From assembly GCA_964506935.1 (NCBI GenBank), contig CAZDOD010000137.1:1-7673 (forward strand): a stretch of DNA of 7,673 nt. Reading direction: 5' to 3'. The stretch comes from CAZDOD01 sp964506935. GTDB taxonomy: Bacteria > Desulfobacterota > Zymogenia > Zymogenales > Zymogenaceae. This document shows positions 1-6,260 of the stretch, in pieces. The position numbers and the translations under genes were made by a program. Every line of letters begins with the position of its first letter. Position 1 is the first letter of the stretch. The notes beneath the pieces were generated by a model, which made no database searches, had not been told where the DNA came from, and worked only from the letters and a program-made list of their open reading frames with translations.

Positions 1-330
1 TTCTGGATGCCGGTTGAGGCCTCGACCGGTTGGGTGACGCGCAGGCCGTTCTCGATCTCGGTCAGCGCCAGCGGGTCGTCGTCGGGCAGATAGGTGCGCC
101 GGGGATCTTCGGGCGCGTACCACAGGCGGTGCCCGCCGTGCAACCAATAGAGACCAACGCCGGGACATTCGAGGGTGTACTCCGGCAGTTCGGCGAAAAG
201 ATTCTGACCACCCGGCAGCGCCAGGCCGAGAACGTCGCCCCACCGAGCGGGTCAGCCACAGGACCAGCGCCTCGTTCTCCAGCCTGACGCAGTCATACCC
301 GGCGAAGCGTGCCTCGGTACGCGCGACCAT
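1..330 (-). CDS. Carbohydrate-associated hypothetical protein, possible mutarotase-fold (DUF4380-like); 3' partial and apparently frameshifted
   Basis: The function is not firmly recognised. The ATG at 328-330 follows the xylose isomerase stop by one base and has GGAG at 340-343, nine bases upstream, so translation is probably coupled. The first ~30 codons read MVARTEARFAGYDC, then VRLENEALVLWLTRSVG. From about base 234 that frame turns arginine/proline-rich, while the frame beginning GTT at 231-233 gives plausible protein: VLGLALPGGQNLFAELPEY, then GGHRLWYAPEDPRRTYLPDD and TEIENGLRVTQPVEASTGIQ, open to base 1. This second frame has a TGA just upstream of the join (about 252-254), so it needs the first frame for its start. 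Two bases appear missing (expected ...VG-P-R-VLG) or one extra. The mix resembles hypothetical proteins with a galactose-mutarotase-like beta-sandwich found beside sugar genes; that assignment is from memory of the family. Either a broken gene or an assembly error in a live gene is possible. Confidence 0.7.
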   Translation of the reverse strand, partial: MVARTEARFAGYDCVRLENEALVLWLTRSVGRRSRPGAAGWSESFRRTAGVHPRMSRRWSLLVARRAPPVVRARRSPAHLSARRRPAGADRDRERPARHPTGRGLNRHPE

Positions 331-331
331 G

Positions 332-1492
332 CTAGCGCACTCCGAGCAGCAATTCGTTGACCAACTGGTCCAGCTTCTCGTACTTCATCCCGCGCTGCCC
401 CAGGGCCACCCGGTCGAACTGGTAGGCCTTGAGAGCGTTGGCCTTCCGGGACGAGTAGGCGCCCTTGAACTCATCCATCGAGCCGTCGTCAGCCTGGATC
501 CCGGCCAGCAGGCCCTGGATCTCGGCGTCGGCGTTGAATTGCTCGGCCTTTTCCTTGAGGATGAGGTAGGTCCGCATGCAGCCCCGGGCAAAGTCCTTCA
601 CCCCTTCCACGTCCTCGGTGCGGAAAGCGTGGGCATCAAAGTGGCGGCTGCCCTGGTAGCCCACGCCCTCCAGGAACTTGACGAGGAAGAAGGCCTGTTT
701 GAGGTTCTGCGCGCCAAAGCGCCAGTCCTGGTCAAAACGGGCATAGTTCTGGTCGTTGAGGTCGATGTGGAAGAGCTTGCCCGCCTCCCAGGCCTGGGCC
801 ACGGCGTGCATGAAATTCAGCCCGGCCATCTGCTCGTGGGCTACCTCGGGGTTGACGCCCACCATCTCCGGATGGTCTAGCGTCTCGATGAAGCCCAGGT
901 AGGCACCGGTGGTCGGGAAGTAGATGTCACCGCGCGGCTCGTTGGGCTTGGCTTCCAGGGCGAACTTGAGATCGTAGCCCTGGTCGAGAACGTAGCCGCA
1001 CAGGAAGTTCAGTGCTTCACGGAAACGCTTGATGGCCTCAACCGGATCCTTGGCCGCGTCGGTGTCGATGCCCTCGCGCCCGCCCCAGAAGACATACACC
1101 CCGGCCCCCAGTTCGACGCCCAGGTCGATGGCGTTCAAGGTCTTCTGCAAGGCATAGGCCCGTACCTTTGGGTCGTTGGCCGTGAACGCGCCGTCCTTGA
1201 AGACCGGGTTGCCAAAGAGATTAGTAGTGGCCATCGGAACGACAAGCCCGGTATCGGACAGCGCCTTCTTGAAGGCATTGAGGATGGCTTGACGGTCAGT
1301 GTGTGTGGCGTCAATAGGAATGAGATCGTTGTCGTGGAAGTTGACGCCGTAGGCGCCCACCTCGCCTAGCAGGTAAACGATATCGGCCGGCGATAGGACA
1401 GGCCGCACCGGCTGGCCGAAGGCATCCCCGCCTGGGTTGCCCACGGTCCACAGACCAAATGTGAATTTGTGTTCTGGTTTCGGTTCGTGCAT
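332..1492 (-). CDS. xylA: Xylose isomerase, class I (actinobacterial type)
   Basis: This cytoplasmic TIM-barrel metalloenzyme (EC 5.3.1.5) interconverts D-xylose and D-xylulose, the entry step to the pentose phosphate pathway; the family also isomerises glucose to fructose. Length (386-387 aa) matches Streptomyces-type enzymes. Counting from the GTG codon at 1493-1495, active-site residues fall at the standard Streptomyces positions: W16, H54 and D57 (in FHDND), F94, W137, E181 and K183 (in EAKPNEPRGD), E217 and H220, D245, D255 and D257, D287. The E186-P187 pair (cis-peptide in known structures) is present. Both metal sites and the hydride-shift Lys are therefore intact. ATG at 1490-1492 is preferred because AGGAGG at 1500-1505 lies 7 nt before it; the in-frame GTG at 1495 would have only 4 nt. 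Its start overlaps the upstream GH3 stop by one base (TGATG), which indicates translational coupling. Small oddities are N56 where Streptomyces has Asp and A182 where it has Pro; neither is a catalytic residue. Confidence 0.97.
   Translation of the reverse strand: MHEPKPEHKFTFGLWTVGNPGGDAFGQPVRPVLSPADIVYLLGEVGAYGVNFHDNDLIPIDATHTDRQAILNAFKKALSDTGLVVPMATTNLFGNPVFKDGAFTANDPKVRAYALQKTLNAIDLGVELGAGVYVFWGGREGIDTDAAKDPVEAIKRFREALNFLCGYVLDQGYDLKFALEAKPNEPRGDIYFPTTGAYLGFIETLDHPEMVGVNPEVAHEQMAGLNFMHAVAQAWEAGKLFHIDLNDQNYARFDQDWRFGAQNLKQAFFLVKFLEGVGYQGSRHFDAHAFRTEDVEGVKDFARGCMRTYLILKEKAEQFNADAEIQGLLAGIQADDGSMDEFKGAYSSRKANALKAYQFDRVALGQRGMKYEKLDQLVNELLLGVR
340..343 (-). promoter_or_regulatory. Shine-Dalgarno GGAG for the left-edge gene
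   Basis: On the minus strand GGAG lies 9 nt before the ATG at 328-330 and is embedded in the last codons of the xylose isomerase gene. It supports that ATG as the true start of the frameshifted left-edge gene and coupled translation with xylA. Confidence 0.6.
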
Positions 1493-4104
1493 CACCCTTC
1501 CTCCTGTTCGACTTGTGCTATGCTGAAGAACGTCTTGTCGCGGCCCACTTGTGCCGCCGGGCCGATGATTTCGAGATGGCCAGTCAGGGGAAGGCAGTCA
1601 GACGCACTGCCAACCATCAGGTCTATCGTGCCAGGCTGGACCACCTGGCGCACATCTTTGTCATAGATCGCCAACAGGTCGGTGTGCAAGACAAAGGTAA
1701 CCCTCTTCCTCTCGCCTGGTTTCAGCGTGATCCGTGCAAAGCCCTTCAGCTCCTGTTTGGGGTGGGGCACGACTCTTTGCTGATGGTGAATATAGAGCTG
1801 CACCACCTCATCACCTGCCCGATCCCCGGCATTAGTCACATCGCAGCACACAGTGACTTGATCCCCGGCCTCAATCTCGCCTGGGTTGATACTCAGGTTT
1901 TCAAACAGGAACTGAGTGTAGCTCAGCCCGTGTCCAAAGGCAAAGAGCGGTTCGCCGTCAAAGTATCGATAGGTGCGGTCCTCCATCCGGTACTCATCGA
2001 AAGGCGGTAGATCCTCCACCGACCGGTAGAAGGTGATGGGGAGCCGCCCGCCCGGATTATAGTCGCCGAACAGCACGTCAGCCAGGGCATCGCCACCCGC
2101 CTGGCCAGGATACCAGGCCTCAACGATAGCCGATATGTGCTCGGCGGCCCAGCGGATAGCCAGAGCGCTGCCGTTGAGCAGCACCAGCACCACCGGCTTG
2201 CCCAGGCTGTGCAGCTTTTTGAGGAACCTCTCTTGCAGCGGCGGCAGTTCGATGCTGGTCCGGTCGCCACCGGCAAAGCCATCCACCTGCACCGGCATCT
2301 CCTCCCCTTCCAGCCGGGGAGAGAGCCCCATCACGGCCACAACCACGTCTGCCTTGCTGGCTGCCTCCAGGGCGGGCGTTTCGTAGTCCACACCGGGCCG
2401 TGCCCAGAAAAGCCGAGCTTGTGGATCCAACCCCTGGCTAAAGCACTCCAGCCGTAGAGGATAGGATCGGCTGCCCTCTAGCTCCACGTCTTTGCTCCGC
2501 AATACAGGGTGGTGCATGTCTTCGTGTTCGACGATCAGTTCGCCGTCCAGGTACAGCTTGTAGCCGCTGAACCCGTCGACGCCGAGCCGATACGTGCCGC
2601 TGACCGGCGGCACAAGGTAGCCAGTCCAACGCACCGAAAACCCACCTCCCCATTGTCCGGTCAGCGGCGTGGTATCCTTCCAGATGAAATCAACAGTGCG
2701 ATCTACCCGGATCAGCGCTGGCTCGCCCTCAAACCCTGGGCTGGCATAGTAGGCGGCTGTCAGGCCCGTCTGCCCTGCGTCCGCCACTGCCGGATGGAGA
2801 AACGCAGGCGGGATGATCTCAAGGAGAGGCGCTCCATCGACCAGGCCGCAGCCCTGCGCGTAGTAGAGCCTGGTCGACGGCGACAGCTTCTTGCGAATCC
2901 CTGCCAGCGGCGTGACCGGCTCCGCCGGGGTGCCGCTGTAGTTGCCCGCCAGCACAGCCAGATCGTCGGCATTGGGCCCGACGACGGCGATGGAATCGAG
3001 GTTCTTGGATAGGGGTAGCAGACCGCCCTCATTCTTAAGCAAGACCATCGATTCTCTGGCTGCCTGCAATGCCAGCGCCTGGTGCGCCGGCGAATTGATA
3101 ACCTTGTAGGGAATCTGAGCGTAGGGCACCTGCTCCAGCGGGTCGAACATGCCGAGGCGAAAACGGACGGTGAAGAGCCGCTCGACGGCGCGGGTGATGG
3201 TTTCCTCGGAAATCAGCCCTTGCTCCACGGCTTCCAAGAGGGCGGGGTAGACGCTGCCGCAATTCAACTCGCAACCGTGCTTGACGGCCAGAGCTGCCGC
3301 TTCGGCGGCGGTGGTCACGACTTTGTGATGCTCGTAGATGTCGAGGATGGCCCCACAGTCAGAGACAACGTAACCATCGAGCCCATCCGGCCCACCAAAG
3401 CCCCATTCCTCACGCAGAATCCGTTGGAGGAGCGTCGGGCTGGCGCAGGCCGGCTCGCCGTTGACGCGGTTGTAAGCGCCCATGACCGAGACGGCCCTGC
3501 CTTCTTTGACGCAGGCCTCAAAGGCGGGCAAGTAGGTGTCTCGAATGTCCCGCTCGCTGACGACGGCGTCAAAACGATGCCGTTCCTGCTCTGGGCCGCT
3601 GTGGACAGCATAGTGCTTGGGTGTGGCGACCAACTTGAGGTAGACCGGATCATCCCCTTGCAGCCCTTGTACAAATACTACGCCCATCTGTGCAGTGAGG
3701 TACGGATCTTCTCCGTAGGTCTCCTGCCCGCGTCCCCAACGCGGATCGCGCACGATGTTGATATGCGGCGACCAGAAGGTTAATCCGGTATAGATCTGCC
3801 GCAGGCCCCGCCGGATCGCCTCGTGGTACTTGGCCCGGCCTTCATCAGAGGTGGCGACGGCGGTGCGATGCATCAGGTCGGGGTTCCAAGTCGCCGCCAG
3901 ACCGATGGCCTGGGGAAAGACGGTGGCTACGCCCGCCCGCCCGACGCCGTGCAGGCACTCATTCCACCAGTTGTAGGCCGGAATGCCCAGCCGCTCGATG
4001 GCAGGGGCGTCAAAGACCATCTGCGAAACCTTTTCCGCCAAGGTCATCTGGGAGACCAGATTTGCTACACGTTCTTGTAGGGCCGTTGTCGTGCCTTTGT
4101 CCAC
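1492..4104 (-). CDS. GH3 glycosidase with PA14 insertion, probable beta-xylosidase
   Basis: An 870-aa retaining exo-glycosidase that would release xylose (or glucose/arabinose) from non-reducing ends of short oligosaccharides. There is no signal peptide, so it is likely cytoplasmic. Order: GH3 N-terminal barrel (about 15-340) with NWWNECLHGVGRAG at 45-58, DPRWGRGQETYGEDP at 120-134, KHYAVHSGPE at 163-172 and nucleophile D249 in VVSDCG; first part of the alpha/beta sandwich domain (about 352-430); PA14 domain (about 446-576, from AAYYASPGFEG to ARLFWARPG); rest of the sandwich domain with LEGEE (E599 the likely acid/base by analogy with EGxDR-type motifs) and AWYPGQAGG; C-terminal fibronectin III-like domain (about 740-835). 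The (W)NE(C)LHGV signature points to the beta-xylosidase-like GH3 subgroup, but substrate cannot be fixed by sequence. In yeast BglI-type GH3 enzymes the PA14 insert caps the active site and limits chain length. The start is GTG at 4102-4104, aligning with the upstream paralog's GTG. The stop at 1492-1494 overlaps the isomerase start. Confidence 0.95.
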   Translation of the reverse strand: MDKGTTTALQERVANLVSQMTLAEKVSQMVFDAPAIERLGIPAYNWWNECLHGVGRAGVATVFPQAIGLAATWNPDLMHRTAVATSDEGRAKYHEAIRRGLRQIYTGLTFWSPHINIVRDPRWGRGQETYGEDPYLTAQMGVVFVQGLQGDDPVYLKLVATPKHYAVHSGPEQERHRFDAVVSERDIRDTYLPAFEACVKEGRAVSVMGAYNRVNGEPACASPTLLQRILREEWGFGGPDGLDGYVVSDCGAILDIYEHHKVVTTAAEAAALAVKHGCELNCGSVYPALLEAVEQGLISEETITRAVERLFTVRFRLGMFDPLEQVPYAQIPYKVINSPAHQALALQAARESMVLLKNEGGLLPLSKNLDSIAVVGPNADDLAVLAGNYSGTPAEPVTPLAGIRKKLSPSTRLYYAQGCGLVDGAPLLEIIPPAFLHPAVADAGQTGLTAAYYASPGFEGEPALIRVDRTVDFIWKDTTPLTGQWGGGFSVRWTGYLVPPVSGTYRLGVDGFSGYKLYLDGELIVEHEDMHHPVLRSKDVELEGSRSYPLRLECFSQGLDPQARLFWARPGVDYETPALEAASKADVVVAVMGLSPRLEGEEMPVQVDGFAGGDRTSIELPPLQERFLKKLHSLGKPVVLVLLNGSALAIRWAAEHISAIVEAWYPGQAGGDALADVLFGDYNPGGRLPITFYRSVEDLPPFDEYRMEDRTYRYFDGEPLFAFGHGLSYTQFLFENLSINPGEIEAGDQVTVCCDVTNAGDRAGDEVVQLYIHHQQRVVPHPKQELKGFARITLKPGERKRVTFVLHTDLLAIYDKDVRQVVQPGTIDLMVGSASDCLPLTGHLEIIGPAAQVGRDKTFFSIAQVEQEEG
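1500..1505 (-). promoter_or_regulatory. Strong Shine-Dalgarno AGGAGG for xylose isomerase
   Basis: AGGAGG ends 7 nt before ATG 1490-1492 and 4 nt before the alternative GTG 1493-1495, so it favours the ATG. It sits inside the last codons of the upstream GH3 gene (encoding EQEEG). It is the best ribosome binding site in the window, which may mean the isomerase is the most strongly translated product of the operon. Confidence 0.8.
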
Positions 4105-4142
4105 AGGTTACCCCGGTATGCTCGAACCAATCGAATTCCGGC
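4105..4142 (-). pseudogene. Relic of a GH43 3' end forming the spacer between the two GH3 genes
   Basis: The whole spacer between the TAA of the upstream GH3 and the GTG of the downstream GH3 resembles the last codons of the intact GH43 gene. Reading the minus strand from 4142, GCC(G)GA-A-TTC GAT TGG TTC GAG matches GCC GAT TTC GAT TGG TTC GAA at 6302-6282, encoding A-D-F-D-W-F-E. Fourteen bases (4122-4135 and 6283-6296) are identical. The match then continues less strictly to ACCTGTG at the start codon. One extra base near 4136-4138 breaks the old frame and the GH43 stop is gone. It now serves only as the leader of the second GH3 gene. Chance or selection for a leader sequence is the alternative, but codon-level correspondence to a C-terminus in the same position relative to a paralogous gene favours common descent. 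Confidence 0.72.
4111..4114 (-). promoter_or_regulatory. Weak ribosome binding site GGGG for the PA14-containing GH3
   Basis: A GGGG run lies 6 nt before the GTG at 4102-4104, at the spot corresponding to the better GAGGTG before the upstream paralog. Both the weak match and the GTG start suggest modest translation of this gene. Confidence 0.4.
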
Positions 4143-6257
4143 TTAAAATACGCGAAACGCCGCAGTCACAGGCGTGGGAGCGCCCAACTCCAGACCGCGC
4201 TTGCCGGGGGAGCAGCCACCTACTTCCAGGCGGAACGCTCCCGCTTCCAACTGTAGCTCACCCTGCTCGTCAAAGAACGACATCATCTCCGGGGTCAGGG
4301 TAAATGGCAGCGTGCGGCTCTCACCCGGCTGTAGGAAGACGCGCTCAAAGCCCACCAGATGCTGCTGCGGGACGGGAGCCGAAGCTTCCAGATCACTCAG
4401 GTAGAACTGCACAACTTCAGCCGCGGCGCACTCGCCGGTGTTGCGCACCTGCACGCTTAGGCTCAAACTTTCTCCAGCACTCACCGCAGATTTCTCCAGG
4501 ACGAGTTCCGCGTATTCGAAGCGGCTGTAGCCCAGACCAAAGCCAAAGGGATAGAGCGGTTCTTGGGTCATGTAGCGGTAGGTGCGCCCATCCATGGCAT
4601 AGTCTTCAAAGGGCGGGAGCTGGTCGAGCGACTTGGGGAAGGTGACCGGCAGCTTGCCCGCCGGGGAGACATCGCCGAACAACACATCGGCCACGGCTTT
4701 GCCCCCTTCCTGCCCGGGGTACCAGACGAAGAGGATGGCTTCCACCAGATCCTCTACCTCACCCAAGGCCAGCGGGCTGCCGCCGGTGACCACCAGCACA
4801 ATCTTGGCTCCAACCTCCGCGAGCTTTTTGATATAGTCGACCTGACTGGAGGGCAAGCTGATGCCGTCGCGGTCGCCGTTGTTGGGCGTGAGCAGCGATT
4901 CGCCTTCCTCGCCTTCGAGCAACGGGGAGGACCCGACGCAGGCGACGGTCAACTCGGCCCTCTGGGCCATGTACGGCGCCCAAGTTCTTTCCAGCGCGTT
5001 GGGATGCGTCAGCAGGGCGCCGGGGTGATACTGCATGCCCATACTTTCGGGTACGCGCCCGGTGAGACCCTCCAGCAAGGTGCTCATCTGGTCGTTGAAG
5101 CCGTAGTAGTTGCCGAGCAGCACCTCCAAGCTGGTGGCGGAGGGACCGGTGACCAGGATGTTGCGCGTTGTAGGCCGGATCGGCAGGATGCTGTTCTTGT
5201 TTTTGAGCAACACGACCGACTGTGCTGCCGTCTGGTAGGCCAGTAGGCGGTGTTCCGGGCAGGCTACCACGTCCATCGAGATCGAAGCAAAGGGAACCTC
5301 TTCCGGCGGATCGAACATGCCCAGCTTGAAGCGTGTGCCCAACGTACGCGCCAAGGCCCGGTCCACATCGGCCTCGCTCATCAGCCCGCGGCGGATAGCC
5401 TCGGGGATCTCGTCGTAGACGTTGTCGCAGCCCAGGTCGCAGCCGCGCTGCAACGCCAGCGCAGCCGACTCGGCTGCGTCTTGCGTCACTTTGTGGTTGG
5501 CGTGCAAGTCGGTCAGCGCCCCGCAGTCGGAGACGACGTGTCCCTGAAAGCCCCACTCCCCGCGCAGGATGTCGTGCAGCAGGAGTTGGCTGGCGCAGCA
5601 AGGTTCATCCAGCGTGCGGTTGTAAGCGCCCATCACCGCTTCGACCCTGGCGTCCACGACCAGTTTCTTGAATGCCGGCAGGTAGGTATCGTAGAGATCG
5701 TGACGCGAGACGATGGCGTTGAAGATGTGACGGTCCTTCTCCGGGCCGGAATGCACGGCGTAGTGCTTGGCGCAGGCAGATGCCTTGAGATACTTGGGAT
5801 GGTCACCCTGCAGCCCGCGCACAAAGGCAGAGCCCATTTCGCCGGTGAGGAAGGGATCTTCTCCCCAGGTTTCCTGTCCCCGGCCCCAGCGCGGATCGCG
5901 AAAGATGTTGATGTTGGGCGACCAGAAGGTGAGCCCTTGATTCAGGTCGGTGTGGCCCTTGCGGCGCAGCGCCTCGTGATATTTGGCGCGTGCCTCATCG
6001 CCGATGGCGGAGGCGACTCGCTGTATCAACTCTCGATCCCAGGTTGCCGCCATGCCGATCGCTTGCGGGAAGACCGTTGCGCGCCCGCTGCGTGCCACAC
6101 CGTGCAACGCCTCGTTTGCATAGTTGTAGGCCGGGATGTCCAGGCGCGGTACTCCCTTGGCCGGATGGCTCATCAGGCCCACCTTTTCTTCCAGGGTCAT
6201 CCGGGAAATCAGGTCGGTTACGCGTTCTTGAACGGTCAGTGTCGTGTCGTTCTTCAC
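4143..6257 (-). CDS. GH3 glycosidase without PA14, probable beta-xylosidase/beta-glucosidase
   Basis: A 704-aa retaining exo-glycosidase of family GH3 with no signal peptide, probably acting on imported oligosaccharides in the cytoplasm. Order: N-terminal barrel (about 15-335) with NYANEALHGVARSG at 45-58, DPRWGRGQETWGEDP at 121-135, KHYAVHSGPE at 164-173 and nucleophile D244 in VVSDCG; alpha/beta sandwich domain (about 345-575) with LLEGEEGE (E448 the likely acid/base by analogy) followed by GDRDGISLP and VWYPGQEGG; C-terminal fibronectin III-like domain (about 585-680). The segment between the two halves of the sandwich domain is a short linker (about 400-435), where the downstream paralog carries PA14. 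The two proteins are clearly paralogous along the barrel. The start is GTG at 6255-6257, 3 nt after the GH43 stop, with GAGGTG at 6264-6269 six bases upstream and lying inside the GH43 coding end. Substrate (xylosides, glucosides or arabinosides) is not decided by sequence. Confidence 0.95.
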   Translation of the reverse strand: MKNDTTLTVQERVTDLISRMTLEEKVGLMSHPAKGVPRLDIPAYNYANEALHGVARSGRATVFPQAIGMAATWDRELIQRVASAIGDEARAKYHEALRRKGHTDLNQGLTFWSPNINIFRDPRWGRGQETWGEDPFLTGEMGSAFVRGLQGDHPKYLKASACAKHYAVHSGPEKDRHIFNAIVSRHDLYDTYLPAFKKLVVDARVEAVMGAYNRTLDEPCCASQLLLHDILRGEWGFQGHVVSDCGALTDLHANHKVTQDAAESAALALQRGCDLGCDNVYDEIPEAIRRGLMSEADVDRALARTLGTRFKLGMFDPPEEVPFASISMDVVACPEHRLLAYQTAAQSVVLLKNKNSILPIRPTTRNILVTGPSATSLEVLLGNYYGFNDQMSTLLEGLTGRVPESMGMQYHPGALLTHPNALERTWAPYMAQRAELTVACVGSSPLLEGEEGESLLTPNNGDRDGISLPSSQVDYIKKLAEVGAKIVLVVTGGSPLALGEVEDLVEAILFVWYPGQEGGKAVADVLFGDVSPAGKLPVTFPKSLDQLPPFEDYAMDGRTYRYMTQEPLYPFGFGLGYSRFEYAELVLEKSAVSAGESLSLSVQVRNTGECAAAEVVQFYLSDLEASAPVPQQHLVGFERVFLQPGESRTLPFTLTPEMMSFFDEQGELQLEAGAFRLEVGGCSPGKRGLELGAPTPVTAAFRVF

Positions 6258-6260
6258 AGG

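Noticed and set aside
62..259. Minus-strand frame of 65 codons at the left edge (GTG start)
   Set aside because: It is the third frame, between the two frames that carry the left-edge protein; its product is rich in Cys, Arg and Thr and resembles no protein.
329..880. Plus-strand frame of 183 codons opposite xylose isomerase
   Set aside because: Leucine/valine-rich mirror of the isomerase coding strand with no independent support.
3082..3783. Plus-strand frame of 233 codons opposite the second GH3
   Set aside because: Antisense shadow of the conserved GH3 barrel; no motif or ribosome binding site supports it.
4105..4142. Possible terminator or promoter in the only sizeable intergenic gap
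   Set aside because: CCGG at both ends could pair weakly, but there is no stable stem followed by a T-run and no convincing -35/-10 pair; the gap is better explained as a GH43 relic and leader.
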